Positions 15,754 to 24,205 of a DNA stretch of 49,084 nt are shown in pieces. The stretch's first letter is position 1. The number at the start of each line of letters is the position of its first letter. Origin of the DNA: an uncultured Bacilli bacterium (GTDB lineage: Bacteria; Bacillota_I; Bacilli_A; RF39; UBA660); NCBI GenBank assembly GCA_910585335.1, contig CAJUCU010000001.1, forward strand, positions 107,888 through 156,971, given 5' to 3'. Below the pieces are notes generated by a model that saw nothing but the letters and a program-made list of their open reading frames with translations, searched no databases and was not told where the DNA came from. The position numbers and the translations under genes are program-made.

Positions 15754-17253
15754 TTATTTTTGAATTAAACTTTGGCCAGTCATTTCCACAGGAATTTCTA
15801 AATTTAGTAAATCTAGAATGGTAGGGGCAATATCGGCAAGTTTACCAGCTTTTAAAGTTAGACCTTTTTTGGTGATGATGAATGGGACTGGATTTGTTGT
15901 ATGGGAAGTGATGATATTACCTTTACTATCTTGCATTTCCTCGCAATTTCCATGGTCTGCTGTTACAATCAAGATGCCATCTAGCTCTTTTATCTTGTTA
16001 TAAATTTTAAGAAGACAACAGTCCACTATTTCTACACCTTTGATTGCAGCATCCAATACTCCTGTGTGCCCTAACATATCGCCGTTTGCAAAATTAAGAA
16101 TGATAAGATCATAATTTTCTATTTCATTTAGCAAATGATTGGTAATTTCTTCGGCACTCATTTCTGGTTTCAAATCATATGTCGCCACTTTAGGCGATGG
16201 AATTAAAATTTTATTTTCATTTTGATAATCTACTTCACGGCCACCATCAAAAAAGAATGTAACATGGGCAAACTTTTCTGTTTCTGCAATTCTAAGTTGG
16301 CTTAAGCCACATTTTTCAATATATTCTCCTAAACTATTTGCAAGAAGTGGATCATTAAAGGCATGGGGTGCTTTTACAGATTCTACAACAGGCATCATTG
16401 TTACTACTTTCAAGTTTGGAATCACTTCTACATTTAGACCATTCACTTGATTGGTTAGACAAGTTAGAATTTCACGAAGACGATCTTTACGGAAATTAAA
16501 GACAATAAGACCATCATCCGTTTCTATATTTCCTTTTTTATCATAGATTTTAGGCAAGAAAAATTCATCGGTAATATTCATTTCATAACTTGCCTCGATA
16601 TCATCCTTAATAGAGCTTCCATCAGGACCTACATTATTCACGATGGCATCATATGCTTTTTTTAAGCGATCATAGTTATTATCTCTATCCATTCCATAGT
16701 ATCTTCCCCCAACAGTGGCAATAGAGCCTATTTTCAACTCTGCTAATTTTTCCTCCACTTTTGCAAGGTAAGTATAAGCGCTTTTGGGGTCTGTGTCTCT
16801 ACCATCTGTAAAAAGATGTAAGTAGACTCTTTCTATGTTCTTATCTCTACACATAGTAAGAAGGGCCATCAAATGGTCGATATGAGAATGTACTCCTCCG
16901 TCACTAATTAGTCCCATAAGATGTAATTTAGAATGATTTTCTTTAACATGATTCATCACTTTTAAAAGCTCTTTATTTTCAAAAAATGTTTGATTTTCAA
17001 TGCTTTTATTTATTAATTCTAGTGGTTGATAAACAATACGCCCTGCCCCAATATTCATATGTCCCACTTCAGAGTTTCCCATTTGTCCAGCGGGAAGTCC
17101 TACCTTTTGTCCTGACGCTTCTAGCGTAGTATGAGGATAGTTCTTCCATAACATTTCAAAAGTTTTGTTGTCTGCTTCTGCTACAGCATTACCAAATGTG
17201 TCTTGTCTTAGACCGTAGCCATCTAATATTGTTAAAATAATTGGTTTTTTCAT
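15754..17253 (-). CDS. gpmI: 2,3-bisphosphoglycerate-independent phosphoglycerate mutase
   Basis: The enzyme interconverts 3- and 2-phosphoglycerate in glycolysis using two Mn ions and a phosphoserine intermediate. The 499-residue product is near the usual 510. It carries D11 (L-D-G-Y-G), nucleophile S61 (G-N-S-E-V-G-H-M-N-I-G), H-S-H-I-D-H, D-G-R-D-T, F-N-F-R-K-D-R, G-D-M-L-G-H-T-G and T-A-D-H-G-N. It starts 11 bases after the AAA ATPase gene, with AGAGG upstream and no separate promoter seen, so it is probably cotranscribed with that gene. It is not beside the other glycolytic genes pgk and tpiA. Confidence 0.96.
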   Translation of the reverse strand: MKKPIILTILDGYGLRQDTFGNAVAEADNKTFEMLWKNYPHTTLEASGQKVGLPAGQMGNSEVGHMNIGAGRIVYQPLELINKSIENQTFFENKELLKVMNHVKENHSKLHLMGLISDGGVHSHIDHLMALLTMCRDKNIERVYLHLFTDGRDTDPKSAYTYLAKVEEKLAELKIGSIATVGGRYYGMDRDNNYDRLKKAYDAIVNNVGPDGSSIKDDIEASYEMNITDEFFLPKIYDKKGNIETDDGLIVFNFRKDRLREILTCLTNQVNGLNVEVIPNLKVVTMMPVVESVKAPHAFNDPLLANSLGEYIEKCGLSQLRIAETEKFAHVTFFFDGGREVDYQNENKILIPSPKVATYDLKPEMSAEEITNHLLNEIENYDLIILNFANGDMLGHTGVLDAAIKGVEIVDCCLLKIYNKIKELDGILIVTADHGNCEEMQDSKGNIITSHTTNPVPFIITKKGLTLKAGKLADIAPTILDLLNLEIPVEMTGQSLIQK

Positions 17254-17264
17254 AAGAATCCTCT

Positions 17265-18542
17265 CTATATCTTCATGTCATTTAGACAAAATACTGCATA
17301 AATTGGTAAATAGCGCACTTCTTTTTTTGTTGAGAAGTTATTTTCTGTAATTCGATATGCGTTCTTCACAGTAAACTTTTTCATAAAAATGGATAATGAT
17401 TTAGCCTTCGACATAGACCGAGTGGCAATTTCTATAGGGATTACTTCTCCCATTCTATTTTGGATAACGAAATTTACTTCGGCTTTTCCTTCTGATTGAT
17501 AGTAATATAGGGCATATCCCGCTTCCATCAAAGTCTTAGCAATATGATTTTCGTATAATGTTTCTTTTAATTTTTCATCTGTTAACAGTGTTTTGGTTGA
17601 TAAATGTAGCATGGAATATAAAAGACCATCATCTGGCAAATATAGTTTAAAGCTTTCTTTTTCTCTACAGCTACTTAAGGGAGACTTTACAGTTTGAATT
17701 TTGAAACTACGATAGAGAATTTGATTATCTATCAAGTATTTAATGGCACTTTCATACTCTTTGGCACGTCTTCCTCGTCCTAGTAGGCCATATTGGAATT
17801 TTTTATTATCTTTTTTTAATTGGTCTGGAATAGAACGAAGCACTTCTATACCACGGCTAATATCAATTAAAGTCGGATTTAGTGCAATTTCAGCCTTATA
17901 AGCATCCAGCGTTTTTTGTTTTATAGCATCTAATTTCGCTTCATTATAGCCTTCTTTTTCTTTTAGGACTGCCTCTGGTAAGCCTCCTGTTTTTAAATAT
18001 TCATAAAAATAGTCTAGGGCGACTTTATGGAAAGGACAAGTTTTATGTTTTTCAAAAGATTCTCTAATCAAACCTGCTAATTGGTGTTCTTCATGAGCCC
18101 ATAAGTACTCTTCAAAGTCCATTTCGCTCATTCCTTTAAATTGTAGTTCTTCGCCTTTGAAAATAGTTAAGTTTTCACGACGAGATGTTATTAATATGAT
18201 GTGATAATCTCGTCTTTCACTACCGATTAATTTAATTCCTTTTACAATTTCTAGTTCATTAAGATTATCAAACACTAAAAGCGTATCCTCTTTTAAGATT
18301 GTCTCTTTGGACATTAAGGACAAATTTAGAATTAATTTATCGGGTGATTTTTCTTTTTTAAACAGTTCTAGAAGTTCACTATTTGTTCCACAATTAAAAT
18401 ACACTACATTTTTATAATTTTGGTTTCCAAATTCTAATACAGTGAATGTCTTGCCAATTTGTTTTGATCCATATACTAATAAGGGTTTCCTTATAAGATC
18501 ATTTTTCCATTTGTGAAAGTACTGCATTATTTTTCGTTCCAT
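17265..18542 (-). CDS. AAA-family ATPase with C-terminal DUF4143-type domain
   Basis: The 425-residue product has a Walker A G-S-K-Q-I-G-K-T (25-32) and a Walker B L-L-V-F-D-N-L-N-E (about 106-114). A winged-helix/nuclease-like C-terminal half follows (about 220-410), with the Y-E-S-A-I-K-Y-L-I-D-N and E-V-N-F-V-I-Q-N motifs of DUF4143 proteins. These are widespread, multi-copy and of unknown function; some relatives look like DNA-linked or toxin-antitoxin-type ATPases. It has its own promoter with a palindrome across the -10, and it runs into gpmI after 11 bases. Confidence 0.82.
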   Translation of the reverse strand: MERKIMQYFHKWKNDLIRKPLLVYGSKQIGKTFTVLEFGNQNYKNVVYFNCGTNSELLELFKKEKSPDKLILNLSLMSKETILKEDTLLVFDNLNELEIVKGIKLIGSERRDYHIILITSRRENLTIFKGEELQFKGMSEMDFEEYLWAHEEHQLAGLIRESFEKHKTCPFHKVALDYFYEYLKTGGLPEAVLKEKEGYNEAKLDAIKQKTLDAYKAEIALNPTLIDISRGIEVLRSIPDQLKKDNKKFQYGLLGRGRRAKEYESAIKYLIDNQILYRSFKIQTVKSPLSSCREKESFKLYLPDDGLLYSMLHLSTKTLLTDEKLKETLYENHIAKTLMEAGYALYYYQSEGKAEVNFVIQNRMGEVIPIEIATRSMSKAKSLSIFMKKFTVKNAYRITENNFSTKKEVRYLPIYAVFCLNDMKI

Positions 18543-18564
18543 AAAGTGTATCCTCCTAACATAT

Positions 18565-18604
18565 TACTTAAATTAAGTATACTCTTTTACGCAAATTCCG
18601 TCAA
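18565..18604 (-). promoter_or_regulatory. Promoter with palindromic operator candidate
   Basis: -35 TTGACG (18599-18604), 17-base spacer, -10 TATACT (18576-18581). A perfect 15-base palindrome with a single central base (TACTTAAATTAAGTA, 18565-18579) covers part of the -10. A second inverted repeat, CGTCA-5 bases-TGACG (18599-18613), covers the -35. Both look like binding sites for a regulator; which one is unknown. Confidence 0.65.
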
Positions 18605-18642
18605 GTTCTGACGAGTGACAAAATTCGAGTTTTTTTCCAAAA

Positions 18643-18671
18643 TAAAAAAGACTACTACTGCTTGTCCCTTA
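18643..18671 (-). terminator. Terminator after spo0A
   Basis: Just past the spo0A stop, AAGGGAC pairs with GTCTTTT (7 bp with two G-U pairs, 11-base loop), followed by a run of T on the minus strand. The stem is weak but the U tract is good. Confidence 0.55.
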
Positions 18672-19448
18672 TTATTCAATACTACTTGGTTTATGAAATT
18701 CAAGTCTTAGTTTATCAGCGACTGTGACAATAAACTCGGAGTTTGTAGGTTTTGCTTTATCGATATCAACACTATGTCCAAATATTTCTTCCATTAACTG
18801 CCAGTTTCCACGATTCCAGCTTACTTCGATAGCATGACGAATCGCCCGTTCAACACGAGATACTGTAGTATCAAATTTCTTGGCAATGTCTGGATATAGC
18901 TCTTTTGTAATCCCGCCTATTACTTCAGGACGGTCATAAAGCATTTGGATACCTTCACGGATATATTGATATCCTTTGATATGCGATGGGACTCCTAACT
19001 CATGTAGAATTTTCGTAATTGAAATTTGTAAATTATTATGGTAAACATCTACTGACTTACTTCCAAATTTACTACCTTCCATTACTTCTTCTACTCGTTT
19101 CTCTAGCTCATCTAATTCAAATGGCTTTAAAATAAAGTAACTAATACCTAGCTCTGATGTTTTTCTAATCATGTCTTGTGCATTATACGAGGTTAGAATG
19201 ATTACTTTCTTTTCAATTTTCTTCTTTTTCATCTTTTCTAGGACATACATCCCATCTTTTTTCGGCATGATAAGATCTAAAAGTATTAAATCATATTCAT
19301 CCCTTTTCTTATCAATGAGACTAAATCCATCCTCTCCATTATGTGCACGTAATGTTACTTTTATATCTGCGTGTTTACTAAAAAATTCGGTAACCATGTT
19401 GACTAATTCTACATTGTCATCGATCATTAATATTCTTGTCTTTTCCAT
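18672..19448 (-). CDS. spo0A: Sporulation transcription factor Spo0A
   Basis: The master regulator of entry into sporulation, activated by phosphorelay. The 258-residue product has a receiver domain (D10, D11, phospho-acceptor D58 in L-L-D-L-I-M-P, conserved Lys in F-I-L-K-P-F). It also has the Spo0A C-terminal DNA-binding domain, including the recognition region R-A-I-R-H-A-I-E-V-S-W-N-R-G and the end motif K-P-T-N-S-E-F-I. That C-terminal domain separates it from other response regulators. The usual neighbour spoIVB is absent; tpiA lies upstream and the AAA ATPase gene downstream. Matches to the 0A box lie at its own promoter. Confidence 0.96.
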   Translation of the reverse strand: MEKTRILMIDDNVELVNMVTEFFSKHADIKVTLRAHNGEDGFSLIDKKRDEYDLILLDLIMPKKDGMYVLEKMKKKKIEKKVIILTSYNAQDMIRKTSELGISYFILKPFELDELEKRVEEVMEGSKFGSKSVDVYHNNLQISITKILHELGVPSHIKGYQYIREGIQMLYDRPEVIGGITKELYPDIAKKFDTTVSRVERAIRHAIEVSWNRGNWQLMEEIFGHSVDIDKAKPTNSEFIVTVADKLRLEFHKPSSIE

Positions 19449-19481
19449 TTTCTCTCCTTCCCTATACTACCACGCATTTTT

Positions 19482-19537
19482 ATTATATAACATTATGTCG
19501 GAAATTGGTAGAGAAAAAAAAGACAAGTTTTGTCGAA
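19482..19537 (-). promoter_or_regulatory. spo0A promoter region with 0A-box matches
   Basis: A perfect -10 TATAAT (19482-19487) has no good -35, as expected for an activator-dependent promoter. An exact 0A box core TGTCGAA lies at 19531-19537 on the plus strand. A near match, TGTCGGAA, lies at 19496-19503 between the -10 and -35 positions. Autoregulation by Spo0A is known in Bacillus; here it is inferred from these sites. Confidence 0.6.
19514..19534 (-). terminator. Terminator after tpiA
   Basis: GACAA-AAC-TTGTC followed by eight T on the minus strand, about ten bases past the tpiA stop. The stem overlaps the 0A box of the spo0A promoter region, so binding there could affect both signals. 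Confidence 0.75.
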
Positions 19538-19543
19538 ATGCGT

Positions 19544-20227
19544 CTAACACAAATCTAGGAAAACTTGTAATTTCTCTAACTTTAGGCTAAGACCACCTAA
19601 TAGATAGCCATCTATTTCTTGGCTGGTTTTTAAATATTCAATATTTTCATCACTAGCACTACCCCCATATAATAGAAGGGATTCTGGATAAGAAAAATGA
19701 ATGCTAGTTAAGACTTCATCTAATTCTTCTACAGTTGGGACAAGTCCTGTACCAATTGCCCAAACTGGCTCATAGGCAATGATTATTTTTTTAGTATCAA
19801 AAGAAGATAGAATGGATAATTGTCTTTTTATCACTTCTATTCTTTCGCCTTTTTCTCTTTCTTTACTTGTCTCACCAACACAAAGGATAGGAGTAATTCC
19901 TTGTGCTAGTAACTTTGCGATTTTTTCTTTTATGTCATTATCTTTCTCATCAAAGTCACTTCTTCTCTCACTATGGCCTACGATAGTATACTCTACATTC
20001 ATTTCTTTTAACTGGCTTGCCGAGATTTCTCCTGTATGAGCCCCCATTTCATAAGTGGATACATCCTGACTACCTAGTGATATGTTTTCTAAATGAAATA
20101 AAGGTAGATAAAGAGAGGAAGGGCACATTACTATATCGTGGGCTGTTTTTATTTTCGCAAACGCTTGTTGATATGCTAGAAATTCGTTTTTTGTGAGATT
20201 GCATTTATGATTCAATACTATTTTCAT
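19544..20227 (-). CDS. tpiA: Triosephosphate isomerase (short, divergent)
   Basis: It interconverts dihydroxyacetone phosphate and glyceraldehyde 3-phosphate. With the ATG at 20225-20227 the product is 227 residues, shorter than the usual 245-255. The N-terminal G-N-W-K-M-N is replaced by L-N-H-K-C-N, but N6 and catalytic K8 are kept. H85 (V-G-H-S-E-R-R) and E153 (Y-E-P-V-W-A-I-G-T-G) are present, as is the phosphate loop G-G-L-S-L-K. An alternative ATG at 20248 overlaps the upstream TGA (ATGA) and would add seven residues. It is last in an operon with pgk, the YbhN-like gene and the GT4 gene. Confidence 0.92.
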   Translation of the reverse strand: MKIVLNHKCNLTKNEFLAYQQAFAKIKTAHDIVMCPSSLYLPLFHLENISLGSQDVSTYEMGAHTGEISASQLKEMNVEYTIVGHSERRSDFDEKDNDIKEKIAKLLAQGITPILCVGETSKEREKGERIEVIKRQLSILSSFDTKKIIIAYEPVWAIGTGLVPTVEELDEVLTSIHFSYPESLLLYGGSASDENIEYLKTSQEIDGYLLGGLSLKLEKLQVFLDLC

Positions 20228-20244
20228 ATTTTCTATTCCCTTTC

Positions 20245-21471
20245 TCATTTTCCTTTTAGTTTCTCATGAAGTTTAGAAATTAAACCAAAGCGATACTTTT
20301 TCTTTTCTTTAATTGCACGTTCATAGACTTCTAGAACTTGATTGGCATAATGATTGGTTCCACAGTGTTCTGCTTGAATTCTTGCCTGTTTGGCGAAGTA
20401 AGTTCTTTTGGTCTTATCATTATATAGTTCTAACAATTGACTTCTATATTCTTCTTCTGTTTCGAAGAATTTACCATTCAAGTCATCTGTCATCATTGAA
20501 ATAAATGATTCATCTTTTATACATAACGGCACTAAGCCTGATGTCATCGCCTCAATCACGGTTAAACCTTGTGTTTCTGTATGAGAAGCGGTTGCAAATA
20601 CATCTCCACAGTGATAATAATACGGAATATCCTCCCAAGCCACTTTATTGGTAAACAGAATATTTTGGGTTAGCTTTTCTTTTTTTACGTATGATTCATA
20701 TTCTTCTTTATCAGGACCATCTCCTACAATCAATAATTTGATATTGGGATGTTTTTTCACTAGTTCTTTTTGTGATTTTAATAAAAATTCTATATTTTTT
20801 TCTTGGGCAAGACGTCCTACAAATACAATAACAAAATCTTTCTTTGTTAACCCTAAATGTTTTTTTAACTCTTGTATTTTTCTAATATTTATATTTTCTT
20901 TGAAAAAGCGTTCCACTTCAATTCCAGTAGGAATAATATGTACATTTTTCTCAAACTTGTATTTTTCTTTAAATAATTTATATGTCTTATTGGTAGGGAC
21001 GATTAATTCTGTGGCTGTTGTTTCACAATAAAATTTGGTGAAGTATTCGACTAGCTTCTTGCTAGACTTTTGAAAATATCCTTTGGTTATATAGTGAATG
21101 TAGTCTTCATACATCGTATGATAGGTATGTACTAAAGGAATATTATACTGTTTGGCAAAAAGACGTGCGAATGTTCCGATGGCAAATTCTGTTTGTGAAT
21201 GAATCACATCTAGGTTCCAGCTTTTAATTTTGTTTACTGCTGCAATTGGATAGATACTCGTTAGACGTGAATCATAAATTCCTGTAGGAATTCCTGGGAT
21301 TCTTAGCACTCGTTCTTCTTCGTTGTACTCATATTTAAAATCTGTTAAGTTTGCTGTTACAACATAGACTGTATGTCCTTTTTTTTCTAGGGCTTTTTTC
21401 AACATCAACTCACTTGTTACTAGTCCACTGATATATGGCGTGTATGTTTCAGAAAAAATTCCTATTCGCAT
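20245..21471 (-). CDS. GT4 glycosyltransferase, probably glycolipid-forming
   Basis: The 408-residue product has two Rossmann-like domains. It starts MRIGIFSETYTPYISGLV, the usual opening of diacylglycerol glucosyltransferases (alpha-monoglucosyl-diacylglycerol synthase type). The E-x7-E motif of retaining GT4 enzymes is present (E-T-Q-G-L-T-V-I-E, about 307-315), as is F-V-G-R-L-A-Q-E-K-N. The basic C-terminus (K-E-K-K-K-Y-R-F-G) fits membrane-surface binding. It overlaps the upstream YbhN-like gene by one base (TAATG). Acceptor and donor are inferred from family resemblance and partner gene. Confidence 0.85.
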   Translation of the reverse strand: MRIGIFSETYTPYISGLVTSELMLKKALEKKGHTVYVVTANLTDFKYEYNEEERVLRIPGIPTGIYDSRLTSIYPIAAVNKIKSWNLDVIHSQTEFAIGTFARLFAKQYNIPLVHTYHTMYEDYIHYITKGYFQKSSKKLVEYFTKFYCETTATELIVPTNKTYKLFKEKYKFEKNVHIIPTGIEVERFFKENINIRKIQELKKHLGLTKKDFVIVFVGRLAQEKNIEFLLKSQKELVKKHPNIKLLIVGDGPDKEEYESYVKKEKLTQNILFTNKVAWEDIPYYYHCGDVFATASHTETQGLTVIEAMTSGLVPLCIKDESFISMMTDDLNGKFFETEEEYRSQLLELYNDKTKRTYFAKQARIQAEHCGTNHYANQVLEVYERAIKEKKKYRFGLISKLHEKLKGK

Positions 21472-22484
21472 TATTTTTTCCTCCCTTCGTCAATATTAAA
21501 GACAATAGCACCAACAATCATTGGTAAATAATAAGTAATGAATCTCCAAACTAGCAAAACTGCACTCGTTATACCACTTGAGAGAAAAGCATGGAAGAAA
21601 CTTAGAAAGCCGTATTCAATTCCTCCACTGGCCCCTGGTATTGGTACAAAGGATCCCATAATTAGGACATAGGCAGAAGTTACCATAGACTCTGTTATTG
21701 TTAGACTGTTAAAATCCCCAAGTGAGTAGACAATAAAAAGAGGGACTAGGTAGAAGCACGCTAGACTTAACAGATTTAGCAGTATCCCTGTTATAGCCAG
21801 TATCTTTTTTTGTTTTAACTCTTGGGTACTTTTATGAAATTCTGTAATTCGATCTTTCCAGTGTTCTTTGGTTTCTTCTTTATTTTTTATTAGTTTTAAT
21901 TTTGCTAGTATATTTATGGCATGATATACAATATAACTGGTTACTTTTTTAGAAAAGGCTAAGATAAATAGGAATACTGCTACTAATGTATTTACTAAAA
22001 AACCTAATAAAACTAGATTTCTTAAAATGGGACTATCTGGGAAAAGATGAAATTTTGCATTGTATATAACGGCAAATAGTCCAAATAACACTAGGGCAAC
22101 TTGATAGAAAATAAAGTTTTGTATAATGAAGTTTGTCCCTCTACTAATACGGATACCATGCTCTTTTAGCATATAGACTTCCATTGGTTGTCCGCCTGTT
22201 GAGAATGGGGTAATACCATTAAAGAACTGAACAATGACATTATGCTTGATTGCTTCTGTTAATGAATATTTTTCTTTTTCATTTACCACTTTGTAAGAGA
22301 CGATTCCTTTTAAAACGATGGATAAAGCAAATACGAAAACTGCTAGAAGTAAATATGTAAAGTCCATGTTTTTTAAAGCATCTACTGTACTTGCAAAATC
22401 TTCTTTTAGGACTAATACTAATACTAGCAATGTAATGAACAATATTAAGATTGTATTTTTTCGTATGTTTTTTACTATTTCCAT
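21471..22484 (-). CDS. YbhN/LPG-synthase-like integral membrane protein
   Basis: The 337-residue product has about eight hydrophobic helices and the family motifs F-N-G-I-T-P-F-S-T-G-G-Q-P (about 88-100) and P-I-P-G-A-S-G-G-I-E (about 281-290). It matches the flippase-like membrane domain found alone or in lysyl-phosphatidylglycerol synthase; the catalytic aminoacyl-transfer domain is absent. Pairing with a glycolipid glycosyltransferase suggests lipid transport or handling, not aminoacylation. It starts inside the last codons of the upstream gene (10-base overlap) with a weak ribosome binding site. Confidence 0.83.
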   Translation of the reverse strand: MEIVKNIRKNTILILFITLLVLVLVLKEDFASTVDALKNMDFTYLLLAVFVFALSIVLKGIVSYKVVNEKEKYSLTEAIKHNVIVQFFNGITPFSTGGQPMEVYMLKEHGIRISRGTNFIIQNFIFYQVALVLFGLFAVIYNAKFHLFPDSPILRNLVLLGFLVNTLVAVFLFILAFSKKVTSYIVYHAINILAKLKLIKNKEETKEHWKDRITEFHKSTQELKQKKILAITGILLNLLSLACFYLVPLFIVYSLGDFNSLTITESMVTSAYVLIMGSFVPIPGASGGIEYGFLSFFHAFLSSGITSAVLLVWRFITYYLPMIVGAIVFNIDEGRKK

Positions 22485-22924
22485 TTTGTCGCTTCGCTTT
22501 CTTTTATTATTGGTTTATCCTTTACAAATGTTTCCATTTTTTCTTCTTCGCCTAAATATTCATAACCTAAGTTATTTAAGGTATGAATCATACTTTTATC
22601 TTCTTTTTCTGCAAAAACAAAGGATTCCGCCATATCCATTATTTCTAGGGCATACTCTGTGGCTAGCATTACCATTTTTCTAGGCCCTTCTTTTTTTAAT
22701 TTAGGAAAAGATAGGATACAGCTTCTAATATCACTATTTGCCTCAATATAACAACTATCTACTACATCAAAATCTTTTAGTAAATATAAGTTTTCTGTTT
22801 TGGTTCCGTAGTTTTTACTAATGCTTGTTTCTACTAGTGGGTGCTCTTGCTCAAAGGCTAAGACTGCATTTAACTCTAATAATGCACTCGTTGGCTTTCC
22901 GACCAATATCTTTTCTTTACTCAT
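22475..22924 (-). CDS. Unrecognised 149-aa protein, possibly acetyltransferase-like
   Basis: A soluble 149-residue protein with no signal peptide. Its C-terminal third (I-H-T-L-N-N-L-G-Y-E-Y-L-G-E-E-E-K-M) resembles the last strands of GNAT acetyltransferases, where a helix is followed by a G-Y/F-x-x-x-G turn. The acetyl-CoA pyrophosphate loop (Q/R-x-x-G-x-G/A) is not evident, so this is only a structural hint. It lies eight bases after pgk and overlaps the YbhN-like gene, so it belongs to the pgk-tpiA operon. Confidence 0.6.
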   Translation of the reverse strand: MSKEKILVGKPTSALLELNAVLAFEQEHPLVETSISKNYGTKTENLYLLKDFDVVDSCYIEANSDIRSCILSFPKLKKEGPRKMVMLATEYALEIMDMAESFVFAEKEDKSMIHTLNNLGYEYLGEEEKMETFVKDKPIIKESEATKWK

Positions 22925-22932
22925 ATTTCCCC

Positions 22933-24111
22933 CTATTTGATTGCATCTATTCCTGGCAATACTTTTCCTTCTAAATATTCAAGAGTTGCTCCTCCACCTG
23001 TTGAAATGTGATAGATTTTATCCTCCACTTTAGCTGCGGTTGCAGCGGCTACAATATCTCCTCCAGCTAGAATCGTTTTTATATCATTTTTTGCTAAATA
23101 TTTTAAGACTTTATCTGTCCCTATTTTATAGTTTTCTAACTCATAGACTCCAAGAGGACCATTCCAAAGTACCAGTTTGGCATCCTTTAAGTGATTTTTA
23201 AATATTTCTACAGTTGATGGTCCAATATCTAGGCCCATGTCATTAAAATCTAACTCATCAATATCTTTTTCTTCAACTTTGGTATTGTCACTAAATTCAC
23301 TTGTTACTCTAAAATCTACTGGTAAAATAATTTTATCTGGATATTTTTTTGTCATTTTTTCACAAAAGGATAGATGTTCATTGTCACAGATAGAATTTCC
23401 AATTTCATAACCTTCGGCTTTTAGAAAAGTAAATGCCATTCCACCACCAATTAAAATTTTATCTGCCTTTTCTACTATATTTTCTATCACGCCAATTTTG
23501 TCACCAACTTTTGACCCTCCTAAAATAACGATAAATGGTTTATCAGGACAATTTAATTCCTCTAAAGCGGTTAATTCTTTTTCTATTAAAAAACCAATAC
23601 CGCTTGTTTTTATATTAGATGATATTCCTACATTAGAAGCATGAGAGCGATGTGCAGTTCCAAAAGCATCATTGATAAAAATATCTCCTAGACTAGCCCA
23701 ATAAGCACCTAATGCCTTATCGTTTCCACTTTCTTTTTTGCCATCTATGTCTTCAAATCTTGTATTTTCTAGCAGTAAAACCTCGCCTGCTTTTAAATTT
23801 TTTACTCCATTTTCTACTTCTTCCCCTCTAGTTTGCGGAATAAAAGTTACCTTTTCATTTAAAAGTTTTTCTAACTCTTTGGCAACTGGCTTTAATGATT
23901 TATCTTTCTTATCCTCTTCTGTTGTTACACGACCTAAATGAGAAAGTAAAATAGTTTTTGCTTGCTGTTTGATACAATACTTTATCGTTTCCAAACTTTT
24001 TACAATACGGGTATTATCAATAATTTTTCCATTTTTTAATGGGACATTAAAATCACACCGTATGATTACTACTTTGTTTTTGATATCAATATTTTTTAAG
24101 CATTTATTCAT
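22933..24111 (-). CDS. pgk: Phosphoglycerate kinase
   Basis: It makes ATP from 1,3-bisphosphoglycerate. The 392-residue monomeric enzyme starts with the family V-V-I-I-R-C-D-F-N-V-P-L (about 14-25). It has the substrate-binding S-H-L-G-R, G-T-A-H-R-S-H-A-S, and the nucleotide-binding G-G-G-M-A-F-T-F. The C-terminal hinge motif I-S-T-G-G-G-A-T-L-E is intact. It heads an operon pgk / 149-aa gene / YbhN-like / GT4 / tpiA. Confidence 0.97.
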   Translation of the reverse strand: MNKCLKNIDIKNKVVIIRCDFNVPLKNGKIIDNTRIVKSLETIKYCIKQQAKTILLSHLGRVTTEEDKKDKSLKPVAKELEKLLNEKVTFIPQTRGEEVENGVKNLKAGEVLLLENTRFEDIDGKKESGNDKALGAYWASLGDIFINDAFGTAHRSHASNVGISSNIKTSGIGFLIEKELTALEELNCPDKPFIVILGGSKVGDKIGVIENIVEKADKILIGGGMAFTFLKAEGYEIGNSICDNEHLSFCEKMTKKYPDKIILPVDFRVTSEFSDNTKVEEKDIDELDFNDMGLDIGPSTVEIFKNHLKDAKLVLWNGPLGVYELENYKIGTDKVLKYLAKNDIKTILAGGDIVAAATAAKVEDKIYHISTGGGATLEYLEGKVLPGIDAIK

Positions 24112-24136
24112 TTTAAATCCTCCATTTTCTTTTTTT

Positions 24137-24167
24137 ATTATACCATTATTTACTCTATTTGAAACAA
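24137..24167 (-). promoter_or_regulatory. pgk promoter
   Basis: Extended -10 TGGTATAAT (TATAAT at 24137-24142), with a TTGTTT 19 bases upstream (24162-24167). The spacer is long, but the extended -10 compensates. It drives pgk and the lipid genes. Confidence 0.6.
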
Positions 24168-24180
24168 TAAATTTCTAATG

Positions 24181-24205
24181 AAAAAAGAATACTTTTATAG
24201 TATCC
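24181..24205 (-). terminator. Terminator overlapping the end of the 293-aa gene
   Basis: GGATACT (24199-24205) pairs with AGTATTC (24187-24193), followed by TTTTTT. The 5' arm is the last codons (Arg-Ile-Leu) of the upstream gene, and the TAA stop lies in the loop. Confidence 0.78.
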
